A stretch of 64,000 nucleotides of DNA from Phycisphaerales bacterium (GTDB taxonomy: Bacteria > Planctomycetota > Phycisphaerae > Phycisphaerales > UBA1924): positions 16,680 to 80,679 of the forward strand of contig JAJDCZ010000030.1 of assembly GCA_029260555.1 (NCBI GenBank), read 5' to 3'. Shown here in pieces: positions 53,407-62,099 of this stretch. A program made the translations under genes and the position numbers. Below the pieces are notes generated by a model, which was not told the origin of the DNA, ran no database searches, and worked only from the letters and a program-made list of their open reading frames with translations. Each line of letters opens with the position of its first letter. Positions within the stretch are counted from its first letter, which is position 1.

Positions 53407-54165
53407 ATGATTCAACTTGGTGTCAACATCGATCATGTCGCGACCCTTCGCCAGGCCCGCTATAAAGGCGCCGATGCCCTCGGTGAGCCCGACCCCATCC
53501 GTGCCGCCCACGAAGCCGAGCTGGGCGGCGCCGATGGCATCACCGTCCACCTCCGCGAAGATCGCAGGCACATGCAGGACCGCGACATCCACCTCCTCAA
53601 ACAACTCGTCACCGTCAAACTCAACTTCGAAATGGCAGCCACCGACCAAATGGTCGACCTCGCTTGTCAACTCAAACCCCACACCGCCATGCTCGTCCCC
53701 GAAGGCCGCCAGGAAGTCACCACCGAAGGTGGCCTCGATGTCGCCTCACAACAACCCCGCCTCAAACAAATCGTCACCCGCCTCTCCGATGCAGGCATGC
53801 TCGTCTCCGCCTTCATCGACGCCTCCCCTGATCAAATCGACGCCGCAGCCGATGCCGGCTTTTCCATCTGCGAAATCCACACCGGCCCCTACGCCCACGC
53901 CTTCGCCCAAGCCGGAGGCGACTTCGCCCGCCCCCAACTCACCCACGAACTCGCAAAAGTCCGCGACATGGGCCAGCGCATCATCTCCAGATCCATGCGC
54001 TTCAACGCAGGCCACGCCCTGAACTACCATAATGTCAAACCCGTCGCCAACCTCCCGAAAATCAGCGAACTCCACATCGGCCACGCCATCATCAGCCGAT
54101 CCATCTTCACAGGCCTGCGCACCGCCGTCCACGATATGAAACAACTCATAAACACCCCCCCTTAA
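53407..54165 (+). CDS. pdxJ: Pyridoxine 5'-phosphate synthase
   Basis: Condenses 3-amino-2-oxopropyl phosphate with deoxyxylulose 5-phosphate to pyridoxine 5'-phosphate (DXP-dependent vitamin B6 pathway). Hallmarks: LGVNIDHVATLRQAR at the start, DGITVHLREDRRHMQD, LVPEGRQEVTTEGGLD, VSAFIDAS, EIHTGPYA and a terminal ELHIGHAIISRSIFTGL. It has 252 residues, slightly longer than most family members. The ATG at 53407 is fixed by the family start; the open frame upstream runs into the repeat array. The TAA stop is itself the start of a core repeat. Confidence 0.96.
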   Translation: MIQLGVNIDHVATLRQARYKGADALGEPDPIRAAHEAELGGADGITVHLREDRRHMQDRDIHLLKQLVTVKLNFEMAATDQMVDLACQLKPHTAMLVPEGRQEVTTEGGLDVASQQPRLKQIVTRLSDAGMLVSAFIDASPDQIDAAADAGFSICEIHTGPYAHAFAQAGGDFARPQLTHELAKVRDMGQRIISRSMRFNAGHALNYHNVKPVANLPKISELHIGHAIISRSIFTGLRTAVHDMKQLINTPP

Positions 54166-54233
54166 CGAACCACGACCGCCAGAGAAGGTTTGATCCATTT
54201 CTTAACGAGCCGCGACCGTAAGGGAGTGTTCTT
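54163..54233 (+). repeat. Two core repeats after pdxJ
   Basis: TTAACGAACCACGACCGCCA at about 54162 begins with the pdxJ stop codon, and TTAACGAGCCGCGACCGTAA follows at about 54201; both continue with GGGAG-like ends. They are 40 bases apart, not 72. From here to 54500 there is no gene. Confidence 0.85.
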
Positions 54234-54430
54234 AAAGCTTCTTCCAATGACCTACAACAGCAAGGAACCGCTTGATCCATTCTTACAAGCGTGAGCAAGC
54301 GTTCATACTCATGAAACTCTGCTTTTCATCATCCCCAACCCTCCCAGCAGTTACAATTCGAGTGATTTCTGACCAACCATGGAATCAAAATATCTCCTGT
54401 GAAAAAATGCTGCATTTTGCAAATTTCGTC

Positions 54431-54457
54431 TTGACAAGCCTGCGGGGGGGGTAGTCT
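54431..54457 (+). promoter_or_regulatory. Possible promoter with a G8 spacer run
   Basis: A perfect TTGACA (54431-54436) is followed by a spacer containing eight consecutive G (54444-54451) and a weak TAGTCT (54452-54457) at 15-base spacing. A longer or shorter G run would alter the spacing of -35 and -10. The -10 box is poor, so the promoter call is tentative. Confidence 0.4.
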
Positions 54458-54501
54458 GGCAATAGTTTGGATGTTGTGGTTCTGTTTACAGGAGATTCTT
54501 G

Positions 54502-54749
54502 ATGAAAAACGCAAAAACCAATGTGGTGCTCATGTGGTGCTCATGGTGTCCTCCGCAATGATGTTGAGCTTTGCACTTGTGGCCACCGCTGAAACTGCCC
54601 AAGAATGTTTTGATGCAAACTGCAAGAAAAAAGCCACGCTGAGTGCCTGTTACGCCTGCTGTACAGCCAAATGCATAAATGTAGCAACGGGCTGCCAGGA
54701 TTTGTGCGATGACAAGTTCTATCCCGTCGATCCACCCGCAGGGCCATGA
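54502..54749 (+). pseudogene. Cys-rich small secreted protein, frame broken by 11-bp duplication
   Basis: CAGGAGATTCTTG precedes the ATG at 54502, which opens MKNAKTNVVLM and then runs to an early stop. An 11-bp unit, ATGTGGTGCTC, occurs twice in tandem (54521-54531, 54532-54542). Removing one copy joins that start to a signal peptide (VVLMVSSAMMLSFALVATAE) and a mature domain of about 48 residues with eight Cys (ECF, NC, AC, ACC, KC, GC, LC). An ATG at 54543 in the long frame could still give a weaker signal peptide, without good ribosome site. Either a recent pseudogene or a switchable gene. Family unknown. Confidence 0.7.
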
Positions 54750-54864
54750 ATCATGCCGTTGTGTCAAATCAAAATGTGGCAAGTTGGCTATAATTAAATT
54801 GGCGTGTTTGTTCGAGTGATATCCTGCTAGTTGTTTATTGAAGGTTTTGTGTTCGGGTGGTAAA

Positions 54865-55506
54865 ATGAAAAATTACAGACTGGGTGTTATTCTTTTTGTA
54901 TGTGTTTCAATGATCGGTACAGCATTTTTGATTCGCCAATCCTTAGAGCGCAAGTCCAATGTTGGTCCAACAGCTAAATCAATTCAAAAAGTTGGCACAA
55001 ATGGTGATGAACGACAGAGTTCAGATTACCACGATTCGGCAAATAATGGTTGTAAAGATTGTGGCAAAAAAGGGAAATACACTCCAATCCCGGGTGTGAG
55101 TGACGAGTCAAATGAGAAGGTGCGTGTTCTCTATGAAGATATTTGGCCCATGCCATCGCTTTCTGATGAACAAGTGGAAAAAGTTGTTTTGATGTATGCT
55201 CAGGATGAAGACGATGTCTATGTCCGCCGCTGGGCTGGTGCGATCATGTCTGATCGATATGTCAATGCAAAGATGTCCGATGATGCAATACTGATGATCC
55301 GGGGAGCCTTTGAAAGCGGGCTTTACGATCTAAACTGGCGCATGAGAGTCAATGCCATTGCAACCAGTGAAGAAACGCTACTTGTCAACGAAGACTCAAT
55401 AAGATCCAGGATCATCCAGATGATGGATGATGAACACCCAAGGGTCGCTGCTCGTGCCCGAGGCAGTGTTGAAGCCCATCATCTGCTTCAACCCGATGAC
55501 GGGTAA
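54865..55506 (+). CDS. Membrane-anchored protein with HEAT-like C-terminus
   Basis: A 213-residue protein. An N-terminal hydrophobic segment ([18 protein letters not shown]) anchors it, with the rest outside. A polar linker with a CKDC motif (about residues 61-66) follows; from about 90 the chain is helical, and the part from [16 protein letters not shown] to [15 protein letters not shown] looks like HEAT repeats. No family recognised. I start at the ATG at 54865. The A/T-richer codon use fits the Cys-rich gene before it rather than pdxJ. Confidence 0.65.
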   Translation: MKNYRLGVILFVCVSMIGTAFLIRQSLERKSNVGPTAKSIQKVGTNGDERQSSDYHDSANNGCKDCGKKGKYTPIPGVSDESNEKVRVLYEDIWPMPSLSDEQVEKVVLMYAQDEDDVYVRRWAGAIMSDRYVNAKMSDDAILMIRGAFESGLYDLNWRMRVNAIATSEETLLVNEDSIRSRIIQMMDDEHPRVAARARGSVEAHHLLQPDDG

Positions 55507-55519
55507 AATAAAGCATATC

Positions 55520-56200
55520 ATGCAACAGCGTGTGTCCAAAATCAAAGCGATTCGCAACCCGCCTGGTTTCACACTGATCGAACTGCTCGTCGTCATTGCA
55601 ACCATCGCCATTGTCATCGCCATTCTCTTCCCGGCTTTCGGGCGTATCCGCGATTCAGCACTTCGCATCAAGTGCCTGTCAAACCTGAAGCAAATCGGTG
55701 TGGGGCTTCGGATGTACATGGATACAGAGAATGATTCCATCCTCCCCACAGCACCGTCGTACTTTGGCTGGCTTGATAAAGATGAGTACGACCGTGCCTT
55801 TCGCGTCCTCGAGCCATACCTCGATGCCGCACCACCCGTCATCACAACCAGCCTCGTCACCACCGGCCCCCCTTGGTCCTGCCCCTCTGAAAACGCCTAC
55901 TCCAGCGTAATCGGATATGGATACGATTACCAGGCTGGCATGTTCATGAATAACTGGCGCACCGGCCGGGTTGACTCTGGACTTGCCCGGATTTATACCC
56001 TTATCTATGAATCAGGCCACAATCGCTATGTCGATCATGTCTTTCGAGATTTAAGCTCCTGTGCCCATGAGTCCATTGCACCAGTCGGATTTGAAGGCGA
56101 AAACGCCCTCTTCTTCGATGGCCATGCAGACTGGGCCATGATCACAACCGGCAACCTCCCCAGAGACCCCAGAGAGTGTCAACCTCGACAATTAAGATAG
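55520..56200 (+). CDS. Type II pseudopilin-like protein (DUF1559-type or H-X9-DG family)
   Basis: A 226-residue protein with the class III signal [20 protein letters not shown]: cleavage after Gly16, Glu at +5. After the helix the [22 protein letters not shown] segment and the C-terminal [13 protein letters not shown] block (F-x-D-G-H) are typical of the abundant planctomycetal pseudopilin-like proteins. Function of these is unknown; they are probably surface or pseudopilus subunits. It begins 13 bases after the preceding stop and its 3' end overlaps the convergent LOG gene by nine bases. Confidence 0.88.
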   Translation: MQQRVSKIKAIRNPPGFTLIELLVVIATIAIVIAILFPAFGRIRDSALRIKCLSNLKQIGVGLRMYMDTENDSILPTAPSYFGWLDKDEYDRAFRVLEPYLDAAPPVITTSLVTTGPPWSCPSENAYSSVIGYGYDYQAGMFMNNWRTGRVDSGLARIYTLIYESGHNRYVDHVFRDLSSCAHESIAPVGFEGENALFFDGHADWAMITTGNLPRDPRECQPRQLR

Positions 56201-56968
56201 TGCCTCAGCCCCCCCAAGCGGCCGCCGTCGCGGATTAACCCCGGGATGTGTCCCTTCGCCCGTAGGCTCCATCTCGCGATTGATGCCCTGATATTTGCCA
56301 AAGGGCCCCATGCCACAGATGGCCTCATCCACCAGTCGCACAGCCTCCTCCACATCATCCGTCACCATAAACAGATCCAGATCCTTTTTATTGATCGTGG
56401 TATACCGCTCAATAAAGACCCCCTTGATCCAGTCCATCAGCCCGTCCCAATAGTCATGCCCCACAAGAATCACAGGAAACGGGTCAATCTTTTGGGTCTG
56501 CATCAGCGTCAGCGACTCAAAGAACTCGTCCATGGTGCCAAAACCACCCGGGAAGATGATAAACGCACGAGCATATTTGACAAACATGACCTTTCGGCAA
56601 AAGAAAAAGCTGAAGTTCAGCTCGTGCGTCTGATACGCATTGGGTTTCTGCTCATCAGGCAGCGAGATGTTCAGCCCAATACTCACGCCTCCCGCTTCAT
56701 AAGCACCCTTGTTCGCAGCTTCCATAATCCCAGGCCCGCCGCCCGTAATCACAGCCCGCTTCCGCTCCGCCAATAGCTTCCCACAAAGCTCAGCCTGTTG
56801 ATACACAGGGTTAGCGCAAGGCGTACGCGCCGAACCAAAGATCGAAACCGCAGGCGGCATCTGCCCCAGCGTCTCAAACCCGTCAACAAACTCCGCCATG
56901 ATGCGAAACACGCGCCATGACTCTTCACCCATAGGCGTGCAGGCAGATAACCTCGGTGTACTATTCAT
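56192..56968 (-). CDS. LOG family protein (Rossmann-fold nucleotide hydrolase)
   Basis: A 258-residue member of the LOG/TIGR00730 family. [22 protein letters not shown] is the signature PGGxGTxxE site; SIFGSARTP and [21 protein letters not shown] match the nucleotide-binding blocks. Family members cleave nucleoside 5'-monophosphates to base and ribose phosphate (cytokinin-activating in some bacteria and plants). Cytoplasmic. The C-terminal ~25 residues are a polar tail past the fold. Confidence 0.9.
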   Translation of the reverse strand: MNSTPRLSACTPMGEESWRVFRIMAEFVDGFETLGQMPPAVSIFGSARTPCANPVYQQAELCGKLLAERKRAVITGGGPGIMEAANKGAYEAGGVSIGLNISLPDEQKPNAYQTHELNFSFFFCRKVMFVKYARAFIIFPGGFGTMDEFFESLTLMQTQKIDPFPVILVGHDYWDGLMDWIKGVFIERYTTINKKDLDLFMVTDDVEEAVRLVDEAICGMGPFGKYQGINREMEPTGEGTHPGVNPRRRPLGGAEALS

Positions 56969-57120
56969 CTTCGATCCTTTTTATGACACAGCATGCAAAC
57001 CACCAAACTGTGCAACCAACAGGATATCCACAAGCCATCAACAACGCGCCACAAAACAAACTGCATGAAGTTCAAGATTGTTCTTGGATCAGCACCCAGC
57101 CCACACTAGAATCGTGCGTC

Positions 57121-58566
57121 ATGACAAAGTCTACCACCACCGGCGAACGCCGGAATCCTGTTGAGGTGGGGGTGGGGATGGTCGCCAGGCAGCATCGAAC
57201 GCGTTTTTCGGGTTATCCCGGCGCGCTCAAGTATCTCAATCAATGTGTGAATCTTGAGAAACTGCGCCCCGAAGCCATCGACCCCGATGCCTTCAAACTC
57301 GACCGCATGCGCGCCATCCTCTCAGCCCTTGATAACCCCCACAAAGCCATCCGTTGTGTCCACATCGCTGGCTCAAAGGGCAAAGGCTCGACCACTGAAA
57401 TGATCGCCTCCTGCCTTGCCGAGTGTGGCTATGCCGTAGGCGTCTTCACCAGCCCCCATCTGATCGATGTTCGAGAACGCATCCGCATCGGCAGACAACA
57501 GATCGCCCAGGCCGATTTCACCCGCATCATGCTCAAACTCTCGAGCATCACCGAACAAATCGAAGCTCAATATGGCCCAATATCCTACTTCGAGCATCTC
57601 ACCGCCATGGCCCTGGCATATTTTCGAGATCAGGCCGTCGATCTCGCCGTAATCGAGTGTGGCCTGGGTGGCCGACTCGACAGCACCAATGTCGTTATTC
57701 CCGAAGTCTGCGCCATCACACAGATTCAACTTGAACACACCGAAATCCTCGGCGAAACTCTCGAAGAAATCGCCGCTGAAAAAGCCGGGATCTTCAAGCA
57801 AGGCATACCCGCCATCACCGTACCTCAGAATCAGGCCGTGCAGGATGTATTGCACGAACAAGCCGTCGAAGCTGGAACCCGCCTGCTCGTGCTGGGCGAA
57901 GACATGGAGTTCTCCAAACGCTTTGAAGCCGACAAAACCCTTGGCCCACATACACGCGTCTGCATGACAACCGCCTTGAGCGAGTACGAACACCTGGCCG
58001 TGCCCCTGCCAGGTGCACATCAAGCCGAAAACTGTGGCCTGGCGCTGGCCGTGCTCGATCGCCTTCGCGAACGAGGCTACGAAACCCCCGAAATCAAAGT
58101 CGCCAGCGGCCTGGAAAAAACCCACTGCCATGGCCGCATGGAAATCTTCGGTGCCAAACCCCGCATCTTGCTCGACGGTGCCCATACGCCCGATTCACTC
58201 TACGCCCTGGTGTCAGCCATCGGCTCACACATTCGCTACGACTCAATGGTCGTAATCTTCGGGTGTGCAGGCGACAAAAAGATTAACGACATGCTGGCCG
58301 CCATGGCCCGTGGTGCTGACAAAATCATCTTCACCCGGGCAAAGAACACGCCCCGGGCCGCTGACCCGCTTGATCTTCAAAAGTGCTTTTCCAAAATCAG
58401 CCCCAAGATGACACAAGTCGCCCGCGATATTGTCCACGCCTTTGAACTGGCAGGCAGCGCCGTCTCTCGTGATGATCTGGTCTGTGTGACCGGCTCGTTC
58501 TATCTCGTTGGCGAAGCAAGAAGCGAGCTTCTGGAACGCAAAAAACGCCGAGACAGGCGAGGTTAG
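57121..58566 (+). CDS. folC: Folylpolyglutamate synthase/dihydrofolate synthase
   Basis: A 481-residue Mur-ligase-like ATP-dependent enzyme adding glutamate to folates. P-loop GSKGKGS at 84-90, then GVFTSPHLIDVRERI, ECGLGGRLDSTNV, HTEILGETLEEIAAEKAGIFKQGIP and a late LDGAHTPDSL are all canonical. About 55 more residues than the short FolC proteins, mostly at the N-terminus before the Y-L-N motif. I start at the ATG at 57121; an open frame upstream overlaps the divergent LOG gene's 5' end and has no start signal. Next gene follows three bases after its stop. Confidence 0.93.
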   Translation: MTKSTTTGERRNPVEVGVGMVARQHRTRFSGYPGALKYLNQCVNLEKLRPEAIDPDAFKLDRMRAILSALDNPHKAIRCVHIAGSKGKGSTTEMIASCLAECGYAVGVFTSPHLIDVRERIRIGRQQIAQADFTRIMLKLSSITEQIEAQYGPISYFEHLTAMALAYFRDQAVDLAVIECGLGGRLDSTNVVIPEVCAITQIQLEHTEILGETLEEIAAEKAGIFKQGIPAITVPQNQAVQDVLHEQAVEAGTRLLVLGEDMEFSKRFEADKTLGPHTRVCMTTALSEYEHLAVPLPGAHQAENCGLALAVLDRLRERGYETPEIKVASGLEKTHCHGRMEIFGAKPRILLDGAHTPDSLYALVSAIGSHIRYDSMVVIFGCAGDKKINDMLAAMARGADKIIFTRAKNTPRAADPLDLQKCFSKISPKMTQVARDIVHAFELAGSAVSRDDLVCVTGSFYLVGEARSELLERKKRRDRRG

Positions 58567-58569
58567 CAA

Positions 58570-59022
58570 ATGCAGCAACGCTTCTCACAAGGCATCAGCG
58601 AACTGGTCCTCATTGTCAGCGATGTCAGCATCGCTGCAAGGTTCTATCGCGATGTCCTCCTGCTCGTGCCCGATGGCGAAGCCGACGAAACCTGGGCGTG
58701 GTTCTGGACCGGTGAACCCGAACATTCCGCAAGACTCGCACTGACCAGCGGCACACTCCTCTTCGCCGAAAACTCGCCCCACCCCAAAAACAAACGCTTC
58801 GGCCATGTCCACTACGCCATGTTCGTTCAACGCGACCAACTCCTCCATGCCGTCGATCATGTCAGAAAAGCTGGCGTAGAAGTGCATGGCCCGGTCCAAC
58901 TGAACTGGATGAACGCAGCCTCATATTATTTTTACGATCCCGATGGCAATCTGCTCGAGTTCTGGTCACCCGACGGCTCTTCACTGTTCGCAGACCATGA
59001 CCCCCAGAACGATCAGCAATAA
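58570..59022 (+). CDS. VOC-family (glyoxalase-like) protein
   Basis: A 150-residue protein with one vicinal-oxygen-chelate module pair: ISELVLIVSDVSIAARFYRDVLLL, GHVHYAMFVQRDQLLHAVDHVRKAGVEVHGP and YYFYDPDGNLLEFWSP. Potential metal ligands are His in the central strand and Glu of LLEFW. Substrate unknown; glyoxalase, dioxygenase and resistance proteins share this fold. Starts three bases after the folC stop, so the two are co-transcribed. Confidence 0.85.
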   Translation: MQQRFSQGISELVLIVSDVSIAARFYRDVLLLVPDGEADETWAWFWTGEPEHSARLALTSGTLLFAENSPHPKNKRFGHVHYAMFVQRDQLLHAVDHVRKAGVEVHGPVQLNWMNAASYYFYDPDGNLLEFWSPDGSSLFADHDPQNDQQ

Positions 59023-59030
59023 AAAAACAA

Positions 59031-59053
59031 GACCCACGCACCTGGCGTGGGTC
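59031..59053. terminator. Bidirectional intrinsic terminator
   Basis: GACCCACGC (59031-59039) and GCGTGGGTC (59045-59053) form a perfect 9-bp stem. On the minus strand a T-rich run (TTGTTTTTTT) follows, on the plus strand a weaker CTGGTTATTT. It separates the VOC gene from the convergent PEP-CTERM gene. Confidence 0.9.
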
Positions 59054-59080
59054 CTGGTTATTTGAAATGGTATTCGTTAC

Positions 59081-59794
59081 TTACCGACGGCGTTTGAGCG
59101 AAAGACCCAGGCCAACGAACGCCAGAGAGATTGCACCAGGTGTCGGAATGGCAGCAGTGCGGAAAATCTGGAACTGACCGAGTTCATGGTCATCGTCATG
59201 ATCGTCATCGCCATAGCTGTCCTCAAAGCCCGAACTGATCCAGCGTGCATCCGCCGAGATGCCATCGATTCCATCATCATGATGCCCGCCGGTGTTGTAA
59301 TCGCCAACCTCGGGAGCTTCCCAGAGGCTCAACGAATCTGCCAGCGCGACCTGCTCAGAAACAAAGCTCACGGGCGGATAACTCAAGTCACCATGATCGC
59401 CATCGTGGTCGCTGTCGTGATCGCCATGATGGTCACCATCATGATCATCGTCGAACCCGTTACCTGTCGAGAAGACCTGCCAGCTTCCATCGCCGGTCAG
59501 GATCAAATCCGAGCCGGTTTCAAACTGTGCCAACACCCCGTGGGATTCGTCTTCATCACCCCATGTGGTGATATAGATATAGTTCTCGGTAGTAAAGAGG
59601 AAGGTTCGAGCCCGGCCTTCATCGTGACGGTCGCCAGAGTCGTCATTCAGGCTGCCACCGACCAGATAAATCTCGTTTCCCATGTCGCCATAGAGGGCAA
59701 AATTGTTGCTCGCAGCCACTGTGCCGACAATGTCAGCATGAGCAGAAGCCGAAACAACCAGGGCCAGTGCGGTGCCAGCAATAATATTCTTCAT
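59081..59794 (-). CDS. Secreted His/Asp-rich PEP-CTERM-like protein
   Basis: A 237-residue exported protein with AAGGAG and a good signal peptide (MKNIIAGTALALVVSASAHAD). The middle has two segments rich in Asp and His (DDDHDGDHHGDHDSDHDGDH at about 120-140, and DDDHDDDHE near 205), suited to bind metal ions. The C-terminus is a PEP-CTERM-like signal: IPTPGAISLAFVGLGLSLKRRR. The remaining beta-rich parts have no family assignment. Another exported protein of the window, at 2488, shares the tail type. Confidence 0.85.
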   Translation of the reverse strand: MKNIIAGTALALVVSASAHADIVGTVAASNNFALYGDMGNEIYLVGGSLNDDSGDRHDEGRARTFLFTTENYIYITTWGDEDESHGVLAQFETGSDLILTGDGSWQVFSTGNGFDDDHDGDHHGDHDSDHDGDHGDLSYPPVSFVSEQVALADSLSLWEAPEVGDYNTGGHHDDGIDGISADARWISSGFEDSYGDDDHDDDHELGQFQIFRTAAIPTPGAISLAFVGLGLSLKRRR

Positions 59795-60042
59795 GTTGAT
59801 ACTCCTTGAGGCTTTTTTAATTCGGCTGGAAACTGAGCCAGCCAAATGAACTATGCAAAGTAATGTGCACCCCAACAAGGATGTTGCCCAAAGTAGCCGC
59901 CTCCCAGCCCGCAACCGCCTCGCAGAAACCATGCAGGTGGTACAACAGGATCAGGTATGGTCCGAAAAGGAATCAGAATGCGCGTTCATCGAAGCTGGCG
60001 CACTGTTGGGCCGATGTTTGATTTAGCTGGCTATAGGTTGGC

Positions 60043-60714
60043 GTGTCATCTATAATGATCCACAAGGAAAGAAGCGTGTGGGCAACAGGCAATATCACCG
60101 GGAACAGATCCCGGGGGGACTCAGCCCATCTCCGCGACGAGGCTTGCAATCAGGCAATGGACGATTCAGAAATATCTGACCAACCTCTGGAACCTCCAGG
60201 TTCGCACCAAGGTCGTTGCGCCCGCTTGATCGTGGATGTCATCGACACAACACGCTCCGCCCAACAATCACGATCCTCATATCTCAAATCAATGCTCGCT
60301 CAGGCAGGCGATCTTCTTGGTGTCCATGGCGAGATCCGCATCAAACTCGTCCACGACGACGAAATGTCTCATGCCCACCAGCAATACAAAGGCATCCCGA
60401 GCACCACTGATGTGCTGACCTTTGATCTTCGCGACGATCACCCAACACCACCACCAGAGAATCCGGTTCTTGATACCGACCTCCTGGTGTGCGTTGACCA
60501 GGCCCAGAGACAGGCCACCGCCCGAGGCATCGACCTGCAGCGTGAACTGCTCCTCTACTCAATCCATGGCCTCCTCCACTGCCTCAACTACGACGACACC
60601 AGCACCGAAAAAGCACAAGCCATGCACGCCAAAGAAGATCAACTGCTCATCAAACTCGGCGTCGGCGCAACCTTCACGCTCAATAGCATCAACACGGAGG
60701 AATCAGAGTGTTGA
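60043..60714 (+). CDS. ybeY: Endoribonuclease YbeY
   Basis: A metal-dependent rRNA-processing and quality-control endoribonuclease. The C-terminal zinc motif reads SIHGLLHCLNYDDTS; in most family members it is HGxLHLxGYDH, so the third His is replaced by Asp or shifted. STTDVLTFDL is the other conserved block. The start is uncertain: GTG at 60043 (223 residues), ATG at 60055, or ATG at 60157, the last giving the usual family length (186). The stop overlaps the start of corC, the common ybeY-corC order. Confidence 0.88.
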   Translation: MSSIMIHKERSVWATGNITGNRSRGDSAHLRDEACNQAMDDSEISDQPLEPPGSHQGRCARLIVDVIDTTRSAQQSRSSYLKSMLAQAGDLLGVHGEIRIKLVHDDEMSHAHQQYKGIPSTTDVLTFDLRDDHPTPPPENPVLDTDLLVCVDQAQRQATARGIDLQRELLLYSIHGLLHCLNYDDTSTEKAQAMHAKEDQLLIKLGVGATFTLNSINTEESEC

Positions 60715-62024
60715 TCGGCTGGCACTGGATCTGGATCGCATGCGCAGCATTGATTGGCAGCCTGCTCCTCGCTGCATTGTGCCGATCGCTGCGTCAGGCA
60801 GGCCGAACCGCCCTTGAAGCCCAGGCGGCATCACGCAACGGTGCCGGCAGCCGCATCTCGCAGATCGCTGACAACACCGATGCGTACGCCAACGCCATGA
60901 TGCTTCCCATTGTTGCACTGGACCTGCTCCTGGCACTTGCATTAGTCATGTGGGTTTCTTCCATCAGATCCAGCACCACCCATACCTGGGTTGATGTCGC
61001 CCTCGGCCTGGCTTTGGCTTTGCTCAGCATCTGGCTCTTCCCAGGCGTCATCGCCCAGAGCATCGCAGAACACGCCGCGGTGCGCTTCGTAGCAGCGTGG
61101 GCATGGCTGGTCTGCACCATTCACGCCTTGATGATGCCAGTCAGACCGATCAACGCGTTTGTCAACGAAGTGGTGCGCAGGCTCGCTGGCGACATTGACA
61201 CCAGCCCGCAAGAAGCACGCGAAGCAGAGCTTCTCAGTGCGCTGGACGAAGTTGAAGGCCAGTTCGATGAATCCGAACGGGATATGATCGAAGCCGTGGT
61301 CGATCTTCGTTCCAAAACCGTCGAACAGATCATGACCCCGCGTACCGAAATCAACGCCATCGAGTTCACCGACAATCTCGACGAAGTGCAATCCCTCGTG
61401 ATCGGCCACGGCCACAGCCGCATCCCCGTCTTCCAGGAAAACCTCGACCACATCGTCGGTATCCTCTATGCCAAAGACCTCCTGCACTGGATGGCAAAGA
61501 TCGAAGGCTCACCCGAAAAAGCGTTCCGGCTCAAACCCATCTTGCGCGAAGCACTCTTCGTACCTGAAACCAAAACCGTGCGCCAGCTGCTCACCGAACT
61601 GACCAGCAAGAAAGTCCACCTCGCCATCGTGGTCGATGAATACGGCGGCGTCAGCGGCCTGGTCACCATCGAAGACATCGTCGAAGAAATCTTCGGCGAA
61701 ATCTGGGACGAATACGAACAAGCCGACCAGGCTGAAGCACCCAAAGCCGATATCGACGAAGCCGCCAGTATCGCAAGAGTCGACGCCCGCATGGAAATAG
61801 ATGCCCTCAACGACGCACTGAGGCCTTTGGACATCGAGCTTCCTGAAGGCGAAGAATACGACACGCTGGGCGGATTCGTAGTGACGATGCTGGGCAGGAT
61901 TCCCAAAGCTGGCGAGTCGTTCACGCACGAGCAGATTCGGCTGACGATTCTCAAGGCAGAACCCACACGCGTTTTGGGCGTGCGGATCCAGCCCATCGAA
62001 GCGGCAACCCAGCGCGTGGGGTAG
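60708..62024 (+). CDS. CNNM/CorC-HlyC family transporter-like protein
   Basis: A 438-residue membrane protein starting at a GTG with GGAGG eight bases upstream. An N-terminal DUF21 (CNNM) domain has four membrane helices (residues 1-150), followed by a CBS pair (MTPRTEINAIEF onward, with HSRIPVFQENLDHIVGILYAKDLL and VDEYGGVSGLVTIEDIVEEIFGEI) and the CorC/HlyC C-domain (YDTLGGFVVTMLGRIPKAGE). Probably magnesium or cobalt handling, not hemolysis. Coupled to ybeY by overlap of seven bases. Confidence 0.93.
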   Translation: MLIGWHWIWIACAALIGSLLLAALCRSLRQAGRTALEAQAASRNGAGSRISQIADNTDAYANAMMLPIVALDLLLALALVMWVSSIRSSTTHTWVDVALGLALALLSIWLFPGVIAQSIAEHAAVRFVAAWAWLVCTIHALMMPVRPINAFVNEVVRRLAGDIDTSPQEAREAELLSALDEVEGQFDESERDMIEAVVDLRSKTVEQIMTPRTEINAIEFTDNLDEVQSLVIGHGHSRIPVFQENLDHIVGILYAKDLLHWMAKIEGSPEKAFRLKPILREALFVPETKTVRQLLTELTSKKVHLAIVVDEYGGVSGLVTIEDIVEEIFGEIWDEYEQADQAEAPKADIDEAASIARVDARMEIDALNDALRPLDIELPEGEEYDTLGGFVVTMLGRIPKAGESFTHEQIRLTILKAEPTRVLGVRIQPIEAATQRVG

Positions 62025-62099
62025 TTCTGTCGGCATATGGCACGCAAAGCCTTGGTTATGGCACCCATCGTCATTTGAACACAGCTTGGTATGCAGCGG

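Noticed and set aside
52929..53408. Long frames on both strands through the 72-bp array (about 120-160 codons)
   Set aside because: The period is divisible by three, so frames stay open automatically; the translations are just the repeated PLPDGRGS- and SLTVAAR-like peptides.
57373..58185. 270-codon minus-strand frame inside folC
   Set aside because: Antisense shadow of a clear folC gene; Gly/Phe/Asp-rich composition typical of such shadows.
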